From Gammaproteobacteria bacterium (lineage in GTDB: Bacteria > Pseudomonadota > Gammaproteobacteria > JAJDOJ01), in contig JALVEU010000352.1 in assembly GCA_027030565.1 (NCBI GenBank), positions 1 through 7,089 of the forward strand: 7,089 nucleotides of DNA. Reading direction: 5' to 3'. The notes under the pieces are model-generated. The model was not told where the DNA came from. It did no database searches and saw nothing but the letters and a program-made list of their open reading frames with translations. Shown here in pieces: positions 1 through 7,089 of this stretch. Both the position numbers and the translations under genes were made by a program. Each line of letters opens with the position of its first letter. Position 1 is the first letter of the stretch.

Positions 1-1830
1 CAGCAGCAGGCCATGGCCGAGGCGGTGGAGGCCACGCTCCGGGACCGCGGCACGCTGGTGGTGGAGGCCGGCACCGGCGTGGGCAAGACCCTGGCCTACC
101 TGGTTCCGGCTCTGGCCAGCGGCCGAAAGGTATTGGTCTCGACCGGTACGCGGCACCTGCAGGACCAGCTCTATTACAAGGATCTCCCGCTGGTCCGCGA
201 GGCGCTGCGCTGGGGCGGGCGGGTGGCCCTACTCAAGGGACGCGCCAACTATCTCTGCCTGCATCGGCTGGAGTTGGCGCGTATGGCCGAGGGCATCGAC
301 GGGGCCCTGGTGGAGGCGCTGCGCAGCTGGGGCCGGCACACGCGCACCGGGGACATCGCCGAGTTCGATGCGATTCCGGAGCAGGATCCCATCTGGCCCC
401 AGGTGACCTCCACGTCGGACAACTGCCTGGGGCAGGACTGCGAGCATTATGAGCGTTGCTGGGTGGTGCGCGCCCGGCGGGCCGCCCAGGAGGCCGACCT
501 CGTGGTCGTGAATCACCATCTGTTCCTGGCCGACCTGGCCTTGCGGGAGGACGGATTCGAAGATTTTCTGCCCGCCTTCGACGCCTTCATCCTCGACGAG
601 GCCCATCAGCTTCCCGCCGTGGCTCCGACGTTCTTCGGCATGCGGCTCTCCAGCCGGCAGCTTCAGGACCTGGTCCGCGACATCAAGACAGAGCAGCTCC
701 AGGGGGCCCCCGACGCACCTGCACTGCGCGGGCTGGCCGATGCCCTCAAGCACGCCGTGCTCGACCTGCGTGAGGCCCTGGGCGTGGTGCCGCGCCGCGG
801 GGAATGGGCCTCGGGGCCCGGCGGCAACCCCGGACTGCTCGAATGCCTGCAGGCACGGCTGAAGGAGCTGGAGGCCGCATTGCGCGCCCAGCGGGGGCGC
901 AGCCGCGGGCTGGATGCCTGCGCTGAGCGCGTGGCCGGGGCGGGGACGATGCTCGCCGGGCTCGCCCGCGAGGAAGACCAGGCCGTGCGCTGGTTCGAGA
1001 CCAGCCGGCGCGGCTTCGTGCTGTACCGGACGCCGGTGGAGGTGGCAGGGACCTTCCAGAGCCACCGGCAGCGCTTTCGGGCCGGCTGGGTGTTCACCTC
1101 GGCCACGCTCTCCGTGGCCGGGCGGTTCGATCGCTTTCTGAGCGAGCTGGGCCTGGAGGAGGCCGCTTGCCTGCAACTGGACAGCCCATACGACTACCGC
1201 CATCATGCGCTGCTGTATCTGCCTACCGGCCTGCCCGATCCGGGCAGCATGGACCATACCGAAGCGGTCGTCGAGGCGGCGCGTCCGGTCGTCGAGGCCT
1301 GGGGCGGGCGCAGCTTTTTCCTGTTCACGAGTTTCCGGGCGTTGGAGCGCGCCGCTGCACTGCTGGAGGGGACGTTGCCGTTTCCACTGCTGGTCCAGGG
1401 GCAGGCTCCGCGCCGCGAGCTCTTGGAGCGGTTCCGGGAGGCGGGCGATGCGGTCCTGCTCGGCACGGCGAGTTTCTGGGAGGGCGTGGACGTGCCCGGG
1501 CAGGCGCTCTCGTGCGTGGTCATCGACAAGCTGCCGTTCGAGCCCCCGGGTGATCCGGTCACCCGCGCGCGGATCGAGGCCGTGCGGCGCCGCGGGGGCA
1601 ATCCTTTCACCGAGCTGCAGGTGCCGCAAGCAGTGATCCAGCTCAAACAAGGGGTAGGACGTCTGATCCGGGGCGAGACCGACCGCGGCCTGCTGGTGCT
1701 CTGTGATCCACGCCTCACGCAGCGACCCTACGGACGCGTGTTCCTGGACAGCCTGCCCCCCATGCCACTGACCCGTTCCCTGTCCGAGGCGCTGGCCTTC
1801 GTGGCAGCAGCGCGAAGGGAACCGGGGTGA
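1..1830 (+). CDS. yoaA: YoaA/DinG-type ATP-dependent DNA helicase with iron-sulfur cluster (5' partial)
   Basis: This is a superfamily 2 (XPD/DinG-like) helicase, a class that unwinds DNA 5'-3' with ATP in repair or replication restart. The frame is open from base 1 (Gln-Gln-Gln-Ala before the first in-window Met at 13), so the true start lies upstream, probably 25-30 codons away. Counting from that Met: Walker A GTGVGKT at 20-26; four Fe-S cluster cysteines C82, C138, C143 and C149, the last three in the C-x4-C-x5-C spacing of DinG/YoaA; DEAH box at 195-198; FTSATLS at 361-367; GTASFWEGVDVPG at 484-496 (motif V); QGVGRLIR at 546-553 (motif VI). A full length near 635 residues fits E. coli YoaA (636) better than DinG (about 716). 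E. coli YoaA works with the HolC subunit of DNA polymerase III; whether this protein does is unknown. In E. coli tsaB lies just downstream; here ppk1 follows. The family call is firm, YoaA versus DinG less so. Confidence 0.93.
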   Translation, partial: QQQAMAEAVEATLRDRGTLVVEAGTGVGKTLAYLVPALASGRKVLVSTGTRHLQDQLYYKDLPLVREALRWGGRVALLKGRANYLCLHRLELARMAEGIDGALVEALRSWGRHTRTGDIAEFDAIPEQDPIWPQVTSTSDNCLGQDCEHYERCWVVRARRAAQEADLVVVNHHLFLADLALREDGFEDFLPAFDAFILDEAHQLPAVAPTFFGMRLSSRQLQDLVRDIKTEQLQGAPDAPALRGLADALKHAVLDLREALGVVPRRGEWASGPGGNPGLLECLQARLKELEAALRAQRGRSRGLDACAERVAGAGTMLAGLAREEDQAVRWFETSRRGFVLYRTPVEVAGTFQSHRQRFRAGWVFTSATLSVAGRFDRFLSELGLEEAACLQLDSPYDYRHHALLYLPTGLPDPGSMDHTEAVVEAARPVVEAWGGRSFFLFTSFRALERAAALLEGTLPFPLLVQGQAPRRELLERFREAGDAVLLGTASFWEGVDVPGQALSCVVIDKLPFEPPGDPVTRARIEAVRRRGGNPFTELQVPQAVIQLKQGVGRLIRGETDRGLLVLCDPRLTQRPYGRVFLDSLPPMPLTRSLSEALAFVAAARREPG

Positions 1831-1937
1831 AGCTCCGGTCACGCCCGGCGGCAGGCCTGGCGGTGGGGCGTTTCGACACGGCGCTCGAACGCGCAGGCTG
1901 AACGGCGAGCTCGGGCGGCTGCGGTCGCCGGCCCGCC

Positions 1938-1946
1938 TGGTATCAT
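1938..1946 (+). promoter_or_regulatory. Probable extended -10 promoter element for ppk1
   Basis: TGGTATCAT reads as an extended -10 (TG-n-TATCAT, five of six matches to TATAAT), with the hexamer at 1941-1946. It stands out in a very GC-rich gap. No convincing -35 box lies 16-18 bases upstream, which extended -10 promoters can tolerate. It predicts a start near 1953 and a leader of about 63 nt before the ppk1 start codon. The call rests on motif match and position only. Confidence 0.45.
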
Positions 1947-1971
1947 GATTCCGGGCCGTTGGTGGTCCGCG

Positions 1972-2005
1972 TCGTCCAGACGAAGTCTTTGGTTTCCATG
2001 GGAAC
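1972..2005 (+). promoter_or_regulatory. Two small hairpins in the ppk1 leader
   Basis: Two inverted repeats lie between the predicted promoter and the ppk1 ribosome binding site. The first is TCGTC (1972-1976) facing GACGA (1979-1983), a perfect 12-base palindrome at the DNA level with only two bases between the arms. The second is GTTTC (1992-1996) pairing with GGAAC (2001-2005) through one G-U pair and a CATG loop; it ends directly before the GAGGT Shine-Dalgarno and encloses the alternative ATG at 1998. These could be an operator and a translation-modulating hairpin, but both stems are short and chance is possible. Confidence 0.3.
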
Positions 2006-2010
2006 GAGGT
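2006..2010 (+). promoter_or_regulatory. Ribosome binding site of ppk1
   Basis: GAGGT sits five bases ahead of the ATG at 2016. The other in-frame starts, TTG at 1959 and ATG at 1998, have no Shine-Dalgarno-like sequence at a suitable distance, so this site decides the start. Confidence 0.7.
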
Positions 2011-2015
2011 CGTTT

Positions 2016-4172
<2,157 letters not shown>

Positions 4173-4182
4173 GGTTTGCCTT

Positions 4183-4215
4183 CCGGGCCGGGTGAATATC
4201 CCCTTGAGGCCCCGG
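4183..4215 (+). terminator. GC-rich hairpin downstream of ppk1, possible terminator
   Basis: CCGGGCC (4183-4189) pairs with GGCCCCGG (4208-4215) leaving C4210 as a bulge, a seven-pair stem starting 11 bases after the ppk1 stop. Inside the loop GGG (4190-4192) can pair with CCC (4201-4203). No T-run follows (the next bases are GAAAAG), so it is not a textbook intrinsic terminator; it could be a 3'-end stabiliser or an aid to Rho-dependent termination. It contains GGCCGGGTGAAT, also found in the hairpin after the transporter gene. Confidence 0.4.
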
Positions 4216-4221
4216 GAAAAG

Positions 4222-4254
4222 TTCACACTGCTCTGCACCGGTCTCGCCTAGACT
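4222..4254 (+). promoter_or_regulatory. Weak promoter-like region ahead of the diguanylate cyclase gene
   Basis: TTCACA (4222-4227) resembles a -35 box and TAGACT (4249-4254) resembles a -10 box. The spacer is 21 bases, longer than the 16-18 preferred by sigma-70, so the two are unlikely to work as a simple pair. The -10-like hexamer alone would give a leader of about 70 nt. Reported because the gap after the ppk1 hairpin needs some start point for the next gene; it remains speculative. Confidence 0.22.
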
Positions 4255-4332
4255 GGCTCGCAACGGGGCGACACGGGCAACGGAAGCCTTTCCTGCGCGC
4301 GAGGCCTCTTATCCGGCGGGGGTGAGCGACAG

Positions 4333-5514
4333 ATGCGGATGCCACGACTGGGGGGCCGCAACCGGAATCCATCTCTGGGGACGGTTGGCGACCCACGTAT
4401 CCTGGAGTTCCAGTATCAGCACCTGCATGCGCACGGGCTGATCTATCCGCTGAACTCGTTGATCGTGGCCGGGCTCTATGCCTTCATCGTGCGCCGGGAC
4501 GTGCCCGTCCCCGGTCTCGGCGCCTGGCTGTGTGCAATGGTGCTCCTCACGGCGGTGCGCTGGTCGTTGCTCCTGTGGCGGCCGAGCCGGGTCGATGGGG
4601 TGCGCCGCTGGATCCGCCTGTCCGTGGGGTTCTCCGTGGGTTCCGGACTGCTCTGGGGCCTGGCCATCTGGATCGTGCCGCGAACAGACCTGCAATGGCA
4701 GGTGTTGGCCGCGGCCAGCGCGGCCCTCATGGCCATGGGGGCGTTACCCAGCCTCGGCATGGTGCATCGCGCCCATGTAGCGCTTGCAGTCGGTGCCGTG
4801 GTCCCCCCCATCTGGTACTTCGTCTCTCCAGGGACCACCGAGGGGCTGCTCCTGGGACTGCTGCTGGCCGGGTACCTTCTGAACATGGTGTATGCAGGGC
4901 GCTTGGTGAGCAGCACGTTGCTGCTTAATTTGCACAAGCGCCTCGCGGACCAGCAGCTCGCCCATGAGGACGCCCTCACCGGACTGCCCAATCGCCGCCA
5001 GTTCGACATCGCACTGGATCAGGCGTGGCACCAGGCCCTGCGTACGGAGACACCGCTCTCGCTGCTCATGATGGATCTGGACGCCTTCAAGGACTACAAC
5101 GACCGCTACGGTCATCTGCAAGGGGACGAGTGCCTGCGCCAGGTGGCCCGGGTGTTGCGCGCCACCATGCGCCGCGAGACCGATCTGGTGGCCCGCTGGG
5201 GTGGGGAGGAGTTCGTCTGCCTGCTGCCCGCCACCGATGCGCGCGGTGGCCGGAGCCGGGCCGAGGAGATCCGTAAGGCCATCGAAGATGAGGGGATTCT
5301 GCACGCCGGAGGGCCGGCCGGTGGGGTCCTGACCATCAGCATCGGTGGTGCCACACTCGTCCCGCGCCCGGGACAGACCCGCTTTCTGCTCATCGAGGCC
5401 GCCGATCAGGCCCTCTACGAGGCCAAACGGGAGGGGCGCAACCGGGTGGCGTGGATGGACCTCACGCCGGGTGGGGCGCATGTCCCGACCCTCGTGCGCG
5501 CAGGCTGCGAGTGA
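4333..5514 (+). CDS. Membrane-anchored diguanylate cyclase (GGDEF protein)
   Basis: This enzyme condenses two GTP into c-di-GMP, the second messenger for the motile-to-sessile switch. The 393-residue product has an N-terminal region of about six hydrophobic segments (roughly 37-53, 61-82, 96-114, 122-142, 146-163, 168-190), a short charged linker (190-212), then a GGDEF domain opening with DALTGLPNRR at 213-222. The active-site motif is GGEEF at 290-294, and D248 in MMDLD is the expected metal-binding Asp. RETD at 281-284 lies exactly five residues before GGEEF, the canonical RxxD inhibitory site, so product feedback inhibition is expected. No EAL, PAS or receiver domain is present. I do not recognise the membrane part as a named sensor (MASE or 7TM), so its signal is unknown. 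The start is supported by GGTGAG (4321-4326) six bases upstream. It lies 160 bases after ppk1 and is probably transcribed separately. Confidence 0.93.
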   Translation: MRMPRLGGRNRNPSLGTVGDPRILEFQYQHLHAHGLIYPLNSLIVAGLYAFIVRRDVPVPGLGAWLCAMVLLTAVRWSLLLWRPSRVDGVRRWIRLSVGFSVGSGLLWGLAIWIVPRTDLQWQVLAAASAALMAMGALPSLGMVHRAHVALAVGAVVPPIWYFVSPGTTEGLLLGLLLAGYLLNMVYAGRLVSSTLLLNLHKRLADQQLAHEDALTGLPNRRQFDIALDQAWHQALRTETPLSLLMMDLDAFKDYNDRYGHLQGDECLRQVARVLRATMRRETDLVARWGGEEFVCLLPATDARGGRSRAEEIRKAIEDEGILHAGGPAGGVLTISIGGATLVPRPGQTRFLLIEAADQALYEAKREGRNRVAWMDLTPGGAHVPTLVRAGCE

Positions 5515-5560
5515 TCGCCTGTCCGGCCCCGGGCGGGCGGTACAGCGCTGCCCCAAGGCC

Positions 5561-5565
5561 GAGGG
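5561..5565 (+). promoter_or_regulatory. Ribosome binding site supporting the long start of the transporter
   Basis: GAGGG lies six bases ahead of the ATG at 5572. The alternative ATG at 5608 has only a GGGTG at similar distance. This is the main reason the longer start was kept. Confidence 0.45.
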
Positions 5566-5570
5566 CGCGC

Positions 5571-5576
5571 TATGCT
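5571..5576 (+). promoter_or_regulatory. -10-like TATGCT overlapping the upstream transporter start codon
   Basis: TATGCT shares four of six positions with TATAAT and stands in a GC-rich gap. If it is a real -10 box, transcription would begin near 5583 and the transporter would have to start at the ATG at 5608. No good -35 box is visible, so this is only a competing reading of the same bases. Confidence 0.25.
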
Positions 5577-6867
5577 TCGGGCTCCGCAGCCTTCACGGGT
5601 GTTCGCAATGGTGTCGCTGCCCTCACGCCGGGTCTTGTCTTGGGCGCTGTACGATTGGGGAAACTCAGCCTTTGCGACCGTGGTGATGGCGGGATTCTTC
5701 CCGATCTTTTTCCGCGATTTCTGGAGCAGCGGGGAGGCGAGTCCCGCCATCACCCTGCGCTTGGGGCTGGCCAACGGCCTGGCCAGTCTGAGCATCGTCT
5801 TGCTGGCGCCCGTGCTGGGCTCCATCGCCGACGTGGCCGGCGTGCGCAAACGGTTCCTGGCGGCGTTCGCGTTTCTGGGTATCGCCGCCACGGCGTTGCT
5901 GCCCCTGGTTCGGGAGGGGATGTGGGCGCCGGCGGCGGTACTGTACTTTCTCGCCACGGTGGGTTTCATGGGCGCCAATGTCTTCTATGATGCATTGCTG
6001 CTCCCGGTGGCCGGGCGTGCAAGGCTGGACCGCGTTTCTGCATTGGGCTATGCGCTCGGTTATCTCGGTGGCGGTCTGTTGTTTGCCCTGTGTGTGATCG
6101 TCACGTTGTATCCGCAGGGGTTCGGCCTGCCCGACGCCAGTGCCGCGGTACGACTCTCCTTCTGGATGGTGGCCGGTTGGTGGCTCGTTTTCTCGGTGCC
6201 GCTGCTGCTCTGGGTGACGGAGCCGCCCGTAGCGCAGCGGCCCCAAGGCTGGGGCCGGGCGGTCCTGGCCGGGTTCGGCCAATTGGCGCGCACCTTCCAC
6301 GAGGTGCGGCGCTTGCGCCACGTGGGGTTGTTCCTGCTGGCCTATTGGCTCTATATCGACGGCGTGGACACCATCGTGCGCATGGCGGTGGACTACGGCC
6401 GGGCCCTGGGTTTCGACGCCCAGGGCCTCATCGTGGCATTGCTGGTCACGCAGTTCGTGGGCTTCCCGGCGGCCCTGGCCTTCGGCCACCTGGGGGAGCA
6501 CGCAGGGGCGCGGACCGGGATCTTCGTGGCGCTGGCCGCCTACTGCCTGATCACGGCCTGGGCCGTGCGGCTCGACTCGGTCTGGGAGTTCTATGCGCTG
6601 GCGGTGGCGGTGGGGCTGGTCCAGGGCGGGATCCAGGCACTCAGCCGTTCGTACTACGCCCGTATGATCCCCCCGGACCGCACGGCGGAGTTCTTCGGTT
6701 TCTACAACATGCTCGGCAAGTTTGCAGCCGTCGCGGGCCCTGTGGTGGTGGGCCTGGTGGGTGCATGGTCGGGCAGTGCACGCGTTGGGATCGCCTCGGT
6801 GGGCGTGTTTTTCGTACTCGGGGGGCTCCTCTTGTGGCGGCTGCCGGATCCAGAGGCACAGCGATGA
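5572..6867 (+). CDS. UMF1/Atg22-like major facilitator transporter
   Basis: This is an inner-membrane permease of the UMF1 branch of the major facilitator superfamily, related to the fungal vacuolar effluxer Atg22. The bacterial substrate is not established, so none is assigned. The 431-residue product shows about 12 hydrophobic helices in two halves of six, joined by a hydrophilic loop at roughly 216-250. Family-typical stretches are WALYDWGNSAFATVVMAGFF (24-43), FYDALLLPVAG (138-148), LGYALGYLGGG (158-168), DGVDTIVRMAVDYG (263-276) and, most diagnostic, QALSRSYYARMIP (355-367) followed by EFFGFYNMLGKFAA (373-386). Length fits the family (about 420-430). The start is uncertain: ATG 5572 has GAGGG six bases upstream, but the first 12 codons are poorer in third-position GC than the rest, and ATG 5608 (419 residues) would leave a short natural N terminus before the first helix. 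The 57-base gap after the cyclase allows co-transcription or an own promoter. Confidence 0.92.
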   Translation: MLRAPQPSRVFAMVSLPSRRVLSWALYDWGNSAFATVVMAGFFPIFFRDFWSSGEASPAITLRLGLANGLASLSIVLLAPVLGSIADVAGVRKRFLAAFAFLGIAATALLPLVREGMWAPAAVLYFLATVGFMGANVFYDALLLPVAGRARLDRVSALGYALGYLGGGLLFALCVIVTLYPQGFGLPDASAAVRLSFWMVAGWWLVFSVPLLLWVTEPPVAQRPQGWGRAVLAGFGQLARTFHEVRRLRHVGLFLLAYWLYIDGVDTIVRMAVDYGRALGFDAQGLIVALLVTQFVGFPAALAFGHLGEHAGARTGIFVALAAYCLITAWAVRLDSVWEFYALAVAVGLVQGGIQALSRSYYARMIPPDRTAEFFGFYNMLGKFAAVAGPVVVGLVGAWSGSARVGIASVGVFFVLGGLLLWRLPDPEAQR

Positions 6868-6880
6868 TCCGTTCACCTGC

Positions 6881-6920
6881 GGCCCGGCCGGGTGAATCCG
6901 GCCACGGGGCCGTGCGCCGG
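6881..6920 (+). terminator. Overlapping alternative hairpins downstream of the transporter gene
   Basis: Hairpin one: GGCCGG (6886-6891) and CCGGCC (6898-6903) pair perfectly around GTGAAT, extended by GGCCC (6881-6885) with GGGCC (6907-6911) after a three-base bulge, 11 pairs in all. Hairpin two: CCGGC and CACG (6898-6906, sharing C6903 at the junction with hairpin one) pair with CGTG (6911-6914) and GCCGG (6916-6920) leaving C6915 bulged, nine pairs around a GGGC loop. The two cannot form together because both use 6898-6903. No T-run follows, so it is an imperfect terminator, a 3'-end protector or a read-through switch. Confidence 0.4.
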
Positions 6921-6927
6921 ACTCGGT

Positions 6928-6933
6928 TACAAT
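6928..6933 (+). promoter_or_regulatory. Probable -10 promoter element for the DUF2970 gene
   Basis: TACAAT matches TATAAT at five of six positions and would start transcription near 6940, about 29 bases before the ATG at 6969. No clear -35 hexamer lies 16-18 bases upstream; that area is occupied by the GC-rich hairpin. It suggests the small gene is expressed separately from the transporter. Confidence 0.42.
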
Positions 6934-6968
6934 GGGATCGAATCGGGGTTTCGCAGCCGGTGGGACGG

Positions 6969-7089
6969 ATGAAAGGAGAAGAACCAAGCTTTCTGGATAC
7001 CCTTAAGAGTGTGCTTGCCGCGTTTTTCGGCGTGCAGAGCAACGAACGGCGCGAACGGGATTTCACCCATGGCAAGCCCGTGCACTTCA
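6969..7089 (+). CDS. DUF2970 family small membrane protein (3' partial)
   Basis: Forty codons are visible before the window ends with the frame still open. The product begins MKGEEPSFLDTLKSVLAAFF and continues GVQSNERRERDFTHGKP before VHF. The SFL-T-KSVLAAFFGVQS core followed by a charged RERDF segment is what I recall of DUF2970, proteobacterial proteins of about 60-75 residues of unknown function with one transmembrane helix in the C-terminal half; that helix would begin just past the window edge. The ATG at 6969 was chosen for its match to the usual family N terminus. Its upstream Shine-Dalgarno is weak (GGGA with three bases of spacing), and in-frame GTG at 6960 is an alternative. A strong AAAGGAG lies at 6972-6978 just inside the gene with no usable start codon after it. 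No function can be assigned. Confidence 0.72.
   Translation, partial: MKGEEPSFLDTLKSVLAAFFGVQSNERRERDFTHGKPVHF

Noticed and set aside
229..1842. A 537-codon open frame on the minus strand opposite the helicase gene
   Set aside because: Same GC-driven shadow effect; low-complexity composition, no motif, and the opposite strand holds a clear helicase.
1842..1870. Possible terminator after the helicase gene (CGCCC 1842-1846 with GGGCG 1866-1870, then TTTC)
   Set aside because: Only five pairs around a 19-base loop and a three-T tail; too weak to call.
1959..2015. Longer PPK1 start at TTG 1959 or ATG 1998
   Set aside because: Neither has a Shine-Dalgarno at working distance, TTG 1959 lies only a few bases past the likely transcription start, and the extra residues do not resemble PPK1.
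5516..5538. Possible hairpin between the cyclase and transporter genes (CGCC with GGCG)
   Set aside because: Four outer pairs with poorly matched interior and no T-run; expected by chance in such GC-rich sequence.
5665..6987. A 440-codon open frame on the minus strand opposite the transporter
   Set aside because: His/Gln/Arg/Pro-rich composition without domains, opposite a well-supported UMF1 transporter.

Overview
The window looks like chromosomal DNA from a GC-rich proteobacterium. Gene density is high, all genes lie on the + strand, and GC is strongly preferred at third codon positions. A YoaA/DinG-type iron-sulfur helicase, a PPK1, a UMF1-family transporter and a DUF2970 small protein together point to Gammaproteobacteria, perhaps a Chromatiales-like lineage. 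This placement is an inference from protein families and was not tested by a search.

Layout, left to right: (1) 1-1830, the 3' part of a YoaA/DinG-type ATP-dependent DNA helicase whose first ~25-30 codons lie outside the window. (2) 1831-2015, an intergenic stretch with an extended -10-like promoter and a structured leader just ahead of the next ribosome binding site. (3) 2016-4172, a complete class I polyphosphate kinase (ppk1) with its key catalytic residues present. (4) 4173-4332, a gap with a GC-rich hairpin. (5) 4333-5514, a membrane-anchored diguanylate cyclase with an intact GGEEF active site and an intact RxxD inhibitory site. (6) 5572-6867, a 12-helix UMF1/Atg22-like major facilitator. 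(7) 6868-6968, a gap with two overlapping, mutually exclusive hairpins and a -10-like element. (8) 6969 to the window end, the start of a DUF2970 small membrane protein. No gap reaches 300 bases. I saw no tRNA, rRNA, CRISPR array, insertion sequence, attachment site or phage gene.

The genes probably do not form one pathway. Each is preceded by a gap of 57 to 185 bases, most with a promoter-like element, so several separate transcription units are likely. The one functional theme is that ppk1 and the diguanylate cyclase make two stress- and lifestyle-linked signals (polyphosphate and c-di-GMP). No exopolyphosphatase (ppx) follows ppk1, although that arrangement is common elsewhere.

I found no convincing new multi-gene system. 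The items most worth checking are non-coding: the hairpins after ppk1 and after the transporter, which share a 12-base core, the alternative-pairing structure at 6881-6920, and the ppk1 leader.
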